From Exiguobacterium sp. BMC-KP (GTDB lineage: Bacteria > Bacillota > Bacilli > Exiguobacteriales > Exiguobacteriaceae), in assembly GCF_001275385.1 (NCBI RefSeq), contig NZ_LGIW01000015.1, forward strand, positions 2,099,489 to 2,163,488: a stretch of DNA of 64,000 nt. The letters are read 5' to 3'. Of this stretch, positions 45,516 through 54,525 are shown one piece after another; within the stretch, counting starts at the first letter, position 1; each line of letters opens with the position of its first letter. A program made the position numbers and the translations under genes. Below the pieces are notes generated by a model, which had not been told where the DNA came from, made no database searches, and worked only from the letters and a program-made list of their open reading frames with translations.

Positions 45516-46517
45516 ATGTCAGCTGGTCGAATTCCGTTCGGCATTAAAATCACACTCGGTCTCGTCCTCTTTTTAGGGATGTTCTGGATCGCGATGACGT
45601 TTGGCGCTGCCGATACGACAATACGCGAAGTCTGGAATGCCTTGACGTTCGGACCGTTAAATGAAAAAGCAAAAATCGTCCAAGAAATCCGTTTACCTCG
45701 CGAACTGGCAGCCATCCTCGTAGGGGCAGCTCTTGGTGTCTCTGGTGCCATCATGCAGGCGATGACACGGAATCCCCTTGCTGATCCCGGTTTGCTTGGT
45801 CTGACAGCAGGTGCGAACGCGGCACTCGCGCTCGTCATCGTCCTGTTCCCGAAGATTGACTACTTCGGCATCATGCTTGCGTGTTTCGTCGGAGCAGCTC
45901 TTGGAGCAGCACTTGTTTTCGGAATCGGGGCTTCAAAAAAAGGTGGTTTCTCGCCGCTCCGGATCGTACTTGCTGGTTCCGCTATCTCCGCTTTTCTATA
46001 TGCAATTGCCGAAGGGGTTGGGATCTATTTCAAGATTGCTCAAGACGTCTCCCAATGGACGTCTGGCGGACTCGTCGGTTCGACCTGGGGACAACTCCAA
46101 GTCATCGCTCCGGTCATTGCGATTGGAATCGTGATTGCGTTCATCTTCTCACGACAATTGACGATTCTTAGTCTATCGGAAGAAGTCGCGCTCGGACTCG
46201 GACAGAATATCCAGCGCATCAAGGCGGTACTTTACGTCGTCGTCATCCTGCTTGCGGGTGCTGCCGTAGCACTCGTCGGCAATATGGCGTTCATCGGGCT
46301 GATGATTCCGCATATCGTCCGCGCAATCGTCGGGACGGACTATCGGTTCATCCTGCCGATGACCGCGATCTTCGGTGCGACATTCATGTTGCTTGCTGAT
46401 ACGATCGGACGGACATTATATGCGCCCTATGAGACTCCGGTCATCGCAATCGTCTCGATGCTCGGACTACCGTTCTTCCTCTTGATTGTTCGGAAAGGAG
46501 GGCGTGCTTTCTCATGA
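45516..46517 (+). CDS. FecCD family siderophore ABC permease (subunit 1)
   Basis: A 333-residue permease with about nine to ten helices. The family blocks IRLPRELAAILVGAALGVSGAIMQ (read in parts), RNPLADPGLLGLTAGA, and MAFIGLMIPHIVRAIVG, the site contacting the ATPase, are conserved. GGAGG lies eight bases before ATG at 45516; an upstream ATG at 45501 would contain that site. Overlaps the second permease by four bases. Confidence 0.92.
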   Translation: MSAGRIPFGIKITLGLVLFLGMFWIAMTFGAADTTIREVWNALTFGPLNEKAKIVQEIRLPRELAAILVGAALGVSGAIMQAMTRNPLADPGLLGLTAGANAALALVIVLFPKIDYFGIMLACFVGAALGAALVFGIGASKKGGFSPLRIVLAGSAISAFLYAIAEGVGIYFKIAQDVSQWTSGGLVGSTWGQLQVIAPVIAIGIVIAFIFSRQLTILSLSEEVALGLGQNIQRIKAVLYVVVILLAGAAVALVGNMAFIGLMIPHIVRAIVGTDYRFILPMTAIFGATFMLLADTIGRTLYAPYETPVIAIVSMLGLPFFLLIVRKGGRAFS

Positions 46518-47521
46518 TGGAATCTCGCTTACGACGTCGCCAGCAACTGACGTTTTGGACGTTACTGGCACTATTGATTGCAACACTCATCGTCAGCATC
46601 GGTCTTGGACCCGCATCGCTATCGTATGATCGTCTGCTCCCGACGTTACTTGGAAACGGGTCGTTCAAAGAGGAATTCGTCCTCTATTCGCTCCGTCTAC
46701 CACGCTTGCTCATCACCGTCATGGCCGGGATGGCACTCGCCTTATCGGGTGCGATCTTACAAGGAATCACCCGAAATGAACTGGCTGACCCGGGTATCAT
46801 CGGTATCAACACGGGTGCTGGCGTCGCCGTCGCCTTGTTCTTCCTTTACTTCCCGACCGATGTCGGATCATTCATTTACCTGTTACCGATTGCTGCCTTT
46901 CTCGGCGCACTCGTAACCGCAACAGCAATCTATCTTTTCTCGTACGACCGTGTCCAAGGACTCCAACCGATCCGCTTGATTTTGACCGGTGTCGGCTTCT
47001 CGATGGCGTTATCCGGCATCATGGTCATCCTGATTTCATCGACGCGTCGGGAAAAGGTCGACTTCATCGCCAAGTGGCTTGCCGGTAATATCTGGGGCAC
47101 GGACTGGATTTTCGTCTACTCGCTCTTACCGTGGTTACTCGTCTTGATTCCGCTGACGTTCTATAAGGCGAATAAGCTCAATCTGCTTGCCTTGAATGAA
47201 CCGGTCGCGATCGGTGTCGGGGTCGCGATTGAAAAAGAAAGGATCCAGCTCCTGTTGACGGCCGTCGCGCTCGCTGCTGCTGCTGTGTCCGTGACAGGTG
47301 GGATTTCCTTCATCGGTCTGATGGCACCACACATCGCCCGCGCCCTTGTTGGACCACGACATCAATTTTTCCTGCCAATTGCCCTGTTGCTCGGTGGCTG
47401 GTTGCTTGCATTCGCTGATACGATCGGACGCAACATCGCTGGACCGGATGGCGTACCAGCGGGTATCGTCGTCGCCTTGATCGGCGCACCGTACTTCATC
47501 TATCTTTTGTTAAAAAAATAA
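46514..47521 (+). CDS. FecCD family siderophore ABC permease (subunit 2)
   Basis: A 335-residue paralogue of the preceding permease, with RLPRLLITVMAGMALALSG, RNELADPGIIGINTGAG and ISFIGLMAPHIARALVG. Together the two form the heterodimeric membrane channel of a FhuBG/FeuBC-type importer. ATGATG overlap with the upstream stop and a distant AAAGGAGG suggest coupled translation. The transcript ends at the terminator starting three bases after the stop codon. Confidence 0.92.
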   Translation: MMESRLRRRQQLTFWTLLALLIATLIVSIGLGPASLSYDRLLPTLLGNGSFKEEFVLYSLRLPRLLITVMAGMALALSGAILQGITRNELADPGIIGINTGAGVAVALFFLYFPTDVGSFIYLLPIAAFLGALVTATAIYLFSYDRVQGLQPIRLILTGVGFSMALSGIMVILISSTRREKVDFIAKWLAGNIWGTDWIFVYSLLPWLLVLIPLTFYKANKLNLLALNEPVAIGVGVAIEKERIQLLLTAVALAAAAVSVTGGISFIGLMAPHIARALVGPRHQFFLPIALLLGGWLLAFADTIGRNIAGPDGVPAGIVVALIGAPYFIYLLLKK

Positions 47522-47523
47522 TC

Positions 47524-47571
47524 AAAAATCCGCATCAAACAGCGTCTTTCGCTGATTGAGGCGGATTTTTT
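47524..47571. terminator. Bidirectional terminator
   Basis: AAAAATCCGC pairs with GCGGATTTTT, with inner AGCG/CGCT. Confidence 0.88.
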
Positions 47572-47574
47572 GCT

Positions 47575-48042
47575 TTACCGTTTCCACCACGCGCGTTCGA
47601 TTTCCCCCATCGTGACGTACGCCGGATCGATTTGTTTGGCTAACCGGTTCAGTCGAGTGACGCCAAGACTGACTCCACCAATCCAAAAAAGGAAGACGAC
47701 GAATAAATACCCAGGGGCACTTGGAATCGACAGCATGACGACGGCGATCAGCCATGCCACGACATAACCGATGATTGTCAGACGGGCGACCTTTTGAACA
47801 GTCTGTTGATAGATAGATGGTGTTAAATACGACTTCATGAGTCGTAGCCGAACGATTTCCCGAGCGACTGCCGTCGCGCAGAGAAAAAAGAACATGACTG
47901 GGAGAAAGACGGATGAACTTTCCGGCATAAACCAAGCAGGTACCGCAAAAATCAATCCAGGAATCAAAAAGAAATAAGCGATGACACGCACAGGACGTAC
48001 CAATAGATTCAGACGTGCTTGTCGCTCGAATAAGTGTTCCAT
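47575..48042 (-). CDS. Membrane protein of unknown function, paralogue 1 of 3
   Basis: A 155-residue protein with four predicted helices in two hairpins, separated by a basic loop (RLRLMKSYLTPSIYQQTVQKVARL region). It ends with a cytoplasmic tail IDPAYVTMGEIERAWW. The tail motif DPxY(V/I)(T/S)xxE(I/V) recurs in the two upstream genes, showing a tandem family. No catalytic motif or homologue recognised. Its start overlaps the preceding gene by 34 bases, AAAGGA upstream. Confidence 0.7.
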   Translation of the reverse strand: MEHLFERQARLNLLVRPVRVIAYFFLIPGLIFAVPAWFMPESSSVFLPVMFFFLCATAVAREIVRLRLMKSYLTPSIYQQTVQKVARLTIIGYVVAWLIAVVMLSIPSAPGYLFVVFLFWIGGVSLGVTRLNRLAKQIDPAYVTMGEIERAWWKR

Positions 48043-48521
48043 TGCGAAGTTCCTTTCTGTCTGACGAAGCGGGCAACTTCAACGTCACTGATATAATCTG
48101 GATCACGTTTTCCGTCGCGTCGGATGATCCATTCACTGATCAAGTAAAGCGGTGTTAAAATCGTAAAGATTGCCACAAACATCTGCCAGAATGGTCTATC
48201 GATCGTCTGAATGATGACGATCGTCAATACGGTATACAGCAAGACGTGACTACCGATCCGAAGTAGAAATTGCCGGCGAATCTGTGCTTTTGATGAGATA
48301 TAACCTTCTAAAATTTTTCGTTTTTTTAATTGATAACGAAAATCTGATCCGAGAAAGACAGCGGGAATCAATAGAATCAAAGCTCCAATATTGCTCCACT
48401 CAATCAAGATACCAACCGTCACGAACATAAATACGTTCCAGTACCAGCGTACTCCCAGCCACTCGACGTCCCGGTACGCGAGGGCTAGTTTTTGTAGACG
48501 TTCTTCACGAGCCGTTTGCAT
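48009..48521 (-). CDS. Membrane protein of unknown function, paralogue 2 of 3
   Basis: A 170-residue four-helix protein. A basic loop (LKKRKILEGYISSKAQIRRQ) links the helix pairs, TIDRPFWQM precedes the last helices, and the tail reads KRDPDYISDVEVARFV, matching the DPxY family motif. The C terminus is longer than in its paralogues and overlaps the next gene. GAGGAG lies eight bases before the ATG and overlaps the upstream stop codon, so translation is coupled. Confidence 0.7.
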   Translation of the reverse strand: MQTAREERLQKLALAYRDVEWLGVRWYWNVFMFVTVGILIEWSNIGALILLIPAVFLGSDFRYQLKKRKILEGYISSKAQIRRQFLLRIGSHVLLYTVLTIVIIQTIDRPFWQMFVAIFTILTPLYLISEWIIRRDGKRDPDYISDVEVARFVRQKGTSQWNTYSSDKHV

Positions 48522-48534
48522 AAAACCATCTCCT

Positions 48535-48987
48535 CTAACGGGCTTGATTAATTTCTTTTTCCGTCACATATGTTGGATCGATTTTTCGTGAGACGAACTC
48601 TAGCGTTTTTCGACAAATCCAGTAGAACGGGATGACAACGATGATCAGTCCGATCAAGAAGGATGTATTCGGTCGATCGACTGCCCAAACGATTAACCCG
48701 GCGAGTGCCCCATATTGTAAGATACCGATTAACACATGCACCTGATAGAGCCGTCTTGCTGAAGCCTGTGAGGTATACTCTGCTACAAGCGCGAACCGCT
48801 TGCGTTGTACGAACATGTCATAGCTAAAGTACAGTAATGGAACGATCATGGCGTAGACTGGTTTTTCCAGTGTGTTGCTAAGTGCTAGAAATGCCGCAAG
48901 CATGATCCACATGCCGGTCTTCGTCTTCTGGTGCATCTCTTCGTATAGCGTCGCTAATGCTTCCGTTTGTGTATGTACGTGTTCCAT
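48535..48987 (-). CDS. Membrane protein of unknown function, paralogue 3 of 3
   Basis: A 150-residue four-helix protein, first gene of the operon. N-terminal soluble helix (THTQTEALATLYEEMH region), two helices, a basic loop (QRKRFALVAEYTSQASARRL), AVDRPNTSF before the final helix pair, and the tail KIDPTYVTEKEINQA. The shared (I/V)DRP and DPxY motifs tie it to the next gene. Promoter not clear; AGGGGGCGGGAG lies just before ATG. Confidence 0.7.
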   Translation of the reverse strand: MEHVHTQTEALATLYEEMHQKTKTGMWIMLAAFLALSNTLEKPVYAMIVPLLYFSYDMFVQRKRFALVAEYTSQASARRLYQVHVLIGILQYGALAGLIVWAVDRPNTSFLIGLIIVVIPFYWICRKTLEFVSRKIDPTYVTEKEINQAR

Positions 48988-49057
48988 GATCTCCCGCCCC
49001 CTATACTGTCATATACTTACATTTTACTGCATCGGTTTCATCTTTAGTACGATTTCC

Positions 49058-49099
49058 AAAAAAAAAGACGTCCTGCCGCTTCGGACAAGACATCTTTCA
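49058..49099 (-). terminator. Terminator after 52-residue membrane protein gene
   Basis: Minus-strand AAAGATGTC pairs with GACGTCTTT with inner CCG/CGG; nine T follow. Confidence 0.72.
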
Positions 49100-49106
49100 T
49101 TAGAGA

Positions 49107-49265
49107 CTACGCACTGACCTGGATGATCAGATAGATGACGCTATAGGCAACAATCGCGAGCGGTATCATCGCGACGCCAATTAACCAGCCGTTTCGATCA
49201 CGGATACCAAGATATAAGACGAGACACCCTACGATGAAGGCGATTAAGGTCGTAAACGGATTCAT
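49107..49265 (-). CDS. Small membrane protein (52 residues)
   Basis: Reads MNPFTTLIAFIVGCLVLYLG, then a short polar turn IRDRNGWLIG, then VAMIPLAIVAYSVIYLIIQ, ending VSA: two membrane helices joined by a charged loop. AGAGGGGG lies seven bases before the ATG, and a hairpin terminator follows closely, so this is a credible gene although short. Function unknown. It stands between the three-paralogue operon and the subtilase gene. Confidence 0.75.
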   Translation of the reverse strand: MNPFTTLIAFIVGCLVLYLGIRDRNGWLIGVAMIPLAIVAYSVIYLIIQVSA

Positions 49266-49349
49266 GGTTGTTCCCCCTCTGACTTGTTTCTGTTTTTAAA
49301 ATTCCCCCTCCGCTCGTCTGATAAACCCGTCAAAGCGCTTCGTTACACA

Positions 49350-49381
49350 AAGAAAAGCCAGACGGATCCCCACCTGACTTT
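49350..49381 (-). terminator. Terminator after subtilase gene
   Basis: Minus-strand AGTCAG pairs with CTGGCT across a GGTGGGGATCCG loop region, followed by TTTC. Confidence 0.5.
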
Positions 49382-49393
49382 ATCTTCAGTTAC

Positions 49394-52300
49394 TTATTTT
49401 TTCGTAATGACGACTGTTTTCGTAACAACGTGTCCACCGAGATCCTTCAGTTTCAAGTTGTACGTGTTTTTACCTTTTTTGAGCGTCACTTTTTTCGTGA
49501 TCGTCTTTTTAAAGGCTCTCATCTGATATGGTTCCTTGAATGTATGACGATATACGGCATTATCATTCATATCAAATCGAATCTCATCATAGTTATCTTG
49601 GAGAACAATTTTAAGGGATGCTGTCTTTGTTTTGGCTGATACTGTTTTTGGTGCTGTCACTTTTAATGTCGGTAATGTCGAATCCAGAATGACTTGGCGG
49701 CTAAATACTAAGCGATTTCCTTTTCCATCATAGGCTTCAACCTTAAACGATTTGACACCATCTTTCGTATAGGTCACATCGTGGCTGAACACATACTGCT
49801 GTTTTGCTGCGTCAAAACGGAGCTGAACCGTTTTTCCGTTAATCTTGAATGATTTGATGCCTGACTCATCTGATACATGACCGGCAATATTAACCACTTT
49901 AGATGTCGAAAGACCGAGTGCAACTGGTGTATCAATTTGGACAGTCGGTACTGCTTTATCGATTCCTGTCGTGTTCACGGACTTCATCACTGTGTTTCCA
50001 GCGTAATCCTTTACGACGAAATCAATCTTCGCAGACTTTGAGAGACCTTTGAGTTCATATGCTTTTTCTGTCGGTGCAAGCGGCTGTTTTAAGACACTTG
50101 TTCCATCGACGAGAATATCATACGACGCTACACCGGTTCCTTGATCGCCTGCTGTCCACGAAAGTGTTTCTTTCGCAGTATCCCATTGAACTGTTGCTGC
50201 TGGTTTTTTCGTATCGATATAGACTGGGAAGAGATTCGACTGCCACTTCGCATTCGGATAATCGATGACTGATTTAACTTGGTAATAGTAAAGACCGTCT
50301 TTGACTGATTTTCCGTTGACTGTCCCATCCCAAGCCGCACTTGTGACTGGTGTGAATCCATCTTCCGAACCGCTATCATAATAGTTCTTCACGACGTCTG
50401 TTTGTAGATCTAATTTACGGAGCGTTGTTTTATTACGATCAAGAATCGAATACTCGACTTTTCTTGCATTACGCAGGAACGAGAGAACTGGGAACGCTTC
50501 ATCCACGCTTCCATCATTGTTCGGCGAGAACGCTACCTTGTTTTCAACGACTTTTCCTGCTGTATTCGTTCCGAGAAACTCGAAATCATCTTTTACTTCT
50601 GTCGCTAGCCCGGTTAATCCGTAGAATGTTTTCTCTTCGTCATAACGCGGCGCATCGACGATTGGTGCTTGATCCCATTTTCCTTTGAATCCGACGTATG
50701 GAACCGTCAATTCTGGATTTTTACTCTTCGTATCGATCAAGCGAACGAAACCTTCAACGAAGTACCCATTTTCAAAGACTTGCTCAAGTGGAAGACCGTT
50801 TGCCCAATCGACTGTATCTTTCAAATCGACCGATACGCTTACTTTCGTTGAGCTCTTAGGATTGATGGAGACAGAACTTGCTTTCTTCGAACCGACTACG
50901 AATGAGATTGGGAATGTTCCTTTATTCGGATCGACTGCATCCACTGAATTTTTCTTGAAAATACCGTTTGCTTCAAGGAAGTTTGTTCCTTCTGCACCGA
51001 GATCCGATTGAACCGTACCGGCTAATTGATACGTCACTTTTTCGCTACTGTAGTTTTTCAAATCAAGCGTAAACGTGAATTTCTCACCGACTTCTTTGAG
51101 TGCAGCCTTTCCTTCACCTGATTTCGTTTCCGTGACGACGACTGGTGTTTTCATCGCAGCATGAAGATCCATTAAACCAGCGCCTTCGCGACGTGGCGAA
51201 TAGAAACTACCTGTTTTTGCTTCAGCGTTATATTGCCCTTTATCAAGCTGTGGACGTGATGTGTTCATGAGAATATTCTTCGCTAATTTCACGCGTGTCG
51301 CGCCATTGACCTTAAAGTCTTTTGCGATTCGCTGCATGACGAGTGCTGTTCCTCCTGCGACGTGCGGTGCTGCCATCGAAGTACCACTCATGACACCATA
51401 CTCGTTATCGTTAAGTGTCGAGTAGATTTTCCCACCTGGTGCCGTGATTTCTGGCTTGAAATCAAGGTTCGGTGTCACACCCCATGACGTGAAATCAGAC
51501 ATCTCGCCCGCTACTGGGTTATCTGCTGAGACTGCTTTTCCATCGAACGTCACAGCAATCGCTTTCCCTGCTTTTGCTTTTGCTTCAAGATCGTTCCCGT
51601 CCGCGATACTGAGCGTCACCATCGGAATCGTCGGATTGTTGAGTGCCATACTGACATAATCCCCGTGATCAACTCGTCCACGAACGATGACCCCAGCTGC
51701 CCCTTGCTTCTCCGCTTCTGCTTGGATCATGCCGTAGTTAAAGCTGCCATTACGCACGACAAAGACGACTTTGCCTTTGACATCTTTTCCTTCGTAGTTC
51801 GATGCTTGACCATCACCGACATAGATGACGTCTTGCTTCTCCTTGTTGAACACCTTAATCGGATTCGGCGAGTCCTGCTTTTGATACGCCAAGTAACCAG
51901 CATCCTGTCCGTCGATCGTCAGTGCCATGCCTTCAAGCGTCAATTTCGTATTCTCTAGCGATGCGACTTGTAACGCTTGGCTGATCAGCCCTGGAGATCC
52001 TACGACACCGATGTCAGGATTCGCTGTATACGGATTGCCTGCACCATGTCCTGTAAATGCCGAGTTCCCGGCAGAGATCGCGCATAAAATCCCGTTGTTC
52101 ATCGCGTTGACGATTGCGCGTTGTTCCGGATCATCCGCATTGACGAACGATGCCGTCGATCCGAGACTCATGTTGATGACATCCGCACCGAGGGCAATCG
52201 CATCATCGATTGCTTTGATGTAGATATCGCTAAATGTAGATGGCATTCCTGGGTCGTTTCCGAATACCTTCATTGCTAGCAATTGTGTCTCAGGAGCAAC

Positions 52301-53140
52301 CCCCTTGATACCACCGTTTGCTTCATCCCCGTTTGCTCCGACCGTACCCGCAACGTGCATCCCATGCATCGATGCGCCTGCCCCTAAATCACGGATTTCA
52401 CTATCGTGATCAGCGTAGTTATAGCCGTACGGTACTTTTTCCGTAAAATACTTTCCCTTTAGTCCTTTTGTTTCTTTGGCACTTTCGACTTTAGAAGATG
52501 TCAAATCCACATTCGTCTCCGGGCTCAAGACCATATCTTTATGCGACGGATCAATCCCCGTATCGATGACAGCTACGATCGTCCCTTCCCCTTTGAAGCC
52601 GTAGTCCTGCCATGTTTCCTTTGCATTAACCATATCTTTGCTGTATAACATGTCTGGTTTTGCGCCTTTATCGACTTTCGGGCGCGCATATTCGTGCGCA
52701 ATATGTACATCCTTGACCCCGTCTAACTTTTTAATATCTTGAATATCCCCGAACTTTACTTCTCCACTAAATCCATTCAAAACAGTCGTGAAGCTTTCTT
52801 TATACGTCACCGGAATCGCTTGTTTCGCGATGGCAGACTTGACTGACTTCTGAACGGTAACAAGACGATCCTTAATCGACTCTTTTTCGGCATTGCTCAA
52901 TGTGCTATACCGCTTGTTTTGTGCCTGTGCGATTTGAATGGCTGGCTTCTGCTCCATCTCGATGACGACACGAACCTTATCGGACTGCTTATACACCTTC
53001 TCCTGTCCTGTTTTCTTTAGTGAGAGGGCTTGAGGTTTTTGACCGCTTGCCTTGTCTTGCGAAGACAGTGCTCCTTGAGCACTGACTAAGTTGGAAGACG
53101 TCATCAAGACGGCTGCCATAAGCGCAATCTTCTTCTTCAT
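49394..53140 (-). CDS. Secreted subtilisin-family (S8) serine protease, lactocepin/Vpr-like
   Basis: A 1248-residue exported endopeptidase. Signal peptide (about 22 residues), an I9 inhibitor-type propeptide (about 55-150), and the catalytic domain with Asp193 (VIDTGID), His259 (MHGMHVAGT) and Ser588 (GTSMAAPHVAGG). A PA domain (about 440-535) is inserted in the protease domain. The C-terminal half contains an Fn3-like segment and several Ig-like repeats (about 960-1240). No LPxTG sorting signal or SLH domain is visible at the C terminus, so it is free or held non-covalently. AAAGGGG precedes ATG. Confidence 0.93.
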   Translation of the reverse strand: MKKKIALMAAVLMTSSNLVSAQGALSSQDKASGQKPQALSLKKTGQEKVYKQSDKVRVVIEMEQKPAIQIAQAQNKRYSTLSNAEKESIKDRLVTVQKSVKSAIAKQAIPVTYKESFTTVLNGFSGEVKFGDIQDIKKLDGVKDVHIAHEYARPKVDKGAKPDMLYSKDMVNAKETWQDYGFKGEGTIVAVIDTGIDPSHKDMVLSPETNVDLTSSKVESAKETKGLKGKYFTEKVPYGYNYADHDSEIRDLGAGASMHGMHVAGTVGANGDEANGGIKGVAPETQLLAMKVFGNDPGMPSTFSDIYIKAIDDAIALGADVINMSLGSTASFVNADDPEQRAIVNAMNNGILCAISAGNSAFTGHGAGNPYTANPDIGVVGSPGLISQALQVASLENTKLTLEGMALTIDGQDAGYLAYQKQDSPNPIKVFNKEKQDVIYVGDGQASNYEGKDVKGKVVFVVRNGSFNYGMIQAEAEKQGAAGVIVRGRVDHGDYVSMALNNPTIPMVTLSIADGNDLEAKAKAGKAIAVTFDGKAVSADNPVAGEMSDFTSWGVTPNLDFKPEITAPGGKIYSTLNDNEYGVMSGTSMAAPHVAGGTALVMQRIAKDFKVNGATRVKLAKNILMNTSRPQLDKGQYNAEAKTGSFYSPRREGAGLMDLHAAMKTPVVVTETKSGEGKAALKEVGEKFTFTLDLKNYSSEKVTYQLAGTVQSDLGAEGTNFLEANGIFKKNSVDAVDPNKGTFPISFVVGSKKASSVSINPKSSTKVSVSVDLKDTVDWANGLPLEQVFENGYFVEGFVRLIDTKSKNPELTVPYVGFKGKWDQAPIVDAPRYDEEKTFYGLTGLATEVKDDFEFLGTNTAGKVVENKVAFSPNNDGSVDEAFPVLSFLRNARKVEYSILDRNKTTLRKLDLQTDVVKNYYDSGSEDGFTPVTSAAWDGTVNGKSVKDGLYYYQVKSVIDYPNAKWQSNLFPVYIDTKKPAATVQWDTAKETLSWTAGDQGTGVASYDILVDGTSVLKQPLAPTEKAYELKGLSKSAKIDFVVKDYAGNTVMKSVNTTGIDKAVPTVQIDTPVALGLSTSKVVNIAGHVSDESGIKSFKINGKTVQLRFDAAKQQYVFSHDVTYTKDGVKSFKVEAYDGKGNRLVFSRQVILDSTLPTLKVTAPKTVSAKTKTASLKIVLQDNYDEIRFDMNDNAVYRHTFKEPYQMRAFKKTITKKVTLKKGKNTYNLKLKDLGGHVVTKTVVITKK

Positions 53141-53319
53141 GCTTCTTTTCCCCTTTTCTGAAAAACCATAATAGTACTACTCACAAAACAGTTAAACGAA
53201 AATTCTGTATATTTAGTTTAATGAAATAGATGGAAATAAACAATTCAGTTTTGTCTGTTTTATATAATTATTTGTTTTTATTGTCATGTTATATTTCATT
53301 TCCATATTTCGAGAGCAAC

Positions 53320-53350
53320 AAAAAAACTCTTGAATCCTCAAGAGTTTAAA
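53320..53350 (-). terminator. Terminator after tRNA-Ala
   Basis: AAACTCTTGA pairs with TCAAGAGTTT around GGAT on the minus strand; seven T follow. Confidence 0.88.
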
Positions 53351-53361
53351 GTGTACGAATT

Positions 53362-53437
53362 TGGTGGAGACTATCGGGATCGAACCGACGACCTTTTGGC
53401 TGCCAGCCAAACGCTCTCCCAGCTGAGCTAAGCCCCC
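53362..53437 (-). tRNA. tRNA-Ala (GGC anticodon)
   Basis: The minus strand folds as a 76-base tRNA: acceptor GGGGGCT/AGTCTCC with the alanine identity pair G3-U70, D-arm AGCTCAGCTGGGAGAGC, anticodon stem TTTGG/CCAAA with loop CTGGCAG (anticodon GGC), T-arm GTCGGTTCGATCCCGAT and encoded CCA. Own terminator follows. Confidence 0.96.
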
Positions 53438-53501
53438 ATGAATTATCTTTAGTATACGCATCACTAACTGCTTTATCAATATAAAAATAACGCTTTCATA
53501 A

Positions 53502-53537
53502 AAAAGAATTCCTCCCAAAATCGTCGGAGGAATTCAC
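53502..53537 (-). terminator. Terminator after tatC
   Basis: GAATTCCTCC pairs with GGAGGAATTC; on the minus strand T6 follows. Confidence 0.88.
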
Positions 53538-53540
53538 GAT

Positions 53541-54320
53541 TCATTTATTCAGTTCACGCATCAAATCCGCCTGTCGTTCAAGCTCTGCCTGTTGCTCGAG
53601 GATCAAGACCTTTTTGTACGTTCGCGCAGAAATCAAGATGCTGATCTCATAGAGAACGAACAATGGAACCGAGATCATCAAGTGTGACGTCACGTCCGGC
53701 GGTGCAATCAATGCTGCAACGACGAACAGCGCAAAATACGCATATTTCCGATTCTTTCGCATGAAATATGGCGTCACGAGACCAAGACGTGTCAGGAACA
53801 TTGTCACGACCGGCAATTGGAAAAGAAGACCGAATGGCATTGTCAGCCGGATCAAGAAACTGAAGTAGTTTTCAACCCCGATGACTTGTTCGATCCCTAA
53901 CTCTTTCCCGAGATCCGTTGAGACTTCAAGCAAGAAGGGCAGCAACCAGAAATACGAGAAGGCTACGCCAGCCAAAAACAGAAAGAAGATGACTGGAATA
54001 TACGTCAGTGTCGCTTTTTGCTCCTTGTCATAAAGTCCTGGTCGGACGAATGCCCAGAGTTGATACATCCAGAACGGTGACGCTAAAATCAACGCGATGA
54101 TGAACGCTAGATTCAAATACAACATTAAAGGATCGGCGACGTTGAAGGCATTCAAACCGATGCCGAGCTCTTTTAAGTCCGCTTGTAGAAAACGAACGAG
54201 CGGTCGGACGAGCGGAAATGCGACAGCGAACAGGACGACGACGATGATAAGCGACCAGACGATCCGTTTCCGGAGTTCGTCAAGGTGCGACGTCATGCTT
54301 TGCTCTTGATCAACCGTCAT
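53541..54320 (-). CDS. tatC: Sec-independent protein translocase TatC
   Basis: Receptor subunit of the twin-arginine export system. 259 residues with six membrane helices. The conserved N-terminal HLDELRKRI binds signal peptides; FVRPGLYDKEQK, the FxxxFGLxFQLPVV-type stretch (MPFGLLFQLPVV) and IAPPDVTSHLM follow. Seven bases after tatA. A minimal TatA-TatC pair, as in Bacillus. Confidence 0.96.
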   Translation of the reverse strand: MTVDQEQSMTSHLDELRKRIVWSLIIVVVLFAVAFPLVRPLVRFLQADLKELGIGLNAFNVADPLMLYLNLAFIIALILASPFWMYQLWAFVRPGLYDKEQKATLTYIPVIFFLFLAGVAFSYFWLLPFLLEVSTDLGKELGIEQVIGVENYFSFLIRLTMPFGLLFQLPVVTMFLTRLGLVTPYFMRKNRKYAYFALFVVAALIAPPDVTSHLMISVPLFVLYEISILISARTYKKVLILEQQAELERQADLMRELNK

Positions 54321-54327
54321 GATTCAA

Positions 54328-54525
54328 TCACTTCTCTTTCGGTTCGTCCTTTTTATCGTCGTCCATGATACCGTTCGTGGCATTCTTGAACTCTTTCAAT
54401 GTCTGACCAGCAGCACGTCCGAATTCTGGTAACTTCTTCGGTCCGAAGATGATCAACGCGACGACTGCGATTAATCCGATGCTCGCAGGTCCGATACCTA
54501 ATGTGAGCGGGATAAGGTTTTCCAT
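54328..54525 (-). CDS. tatA: Sec-independent protein translocase TatA
   Basis: A 65-residue pore-forming Tat subunit: one membrane helix ([18 protein letters not shown] region), the hinge motif [14 protein letters not shown] and an amphipathic helix, then an acidic/Lys-rich tail. Its ATG overlaps the stop of rex (TAATG), so rex-tatA-tatC form one operon, an order also seen in Bacillus. Confidence 0.95.
   Translation of the reverse strand: MENLIPLTLGIGPASIGLIAVVALIIFGPKKLPEFGRAAGQTLKEFKNATNGIMDDDKKDEPKEK

Noticed and set aside
52000..52223. Antisense frames inside the subtilase gene
   Set aside because: They follow from the codon bias of the real gene and lack ribosome sites.
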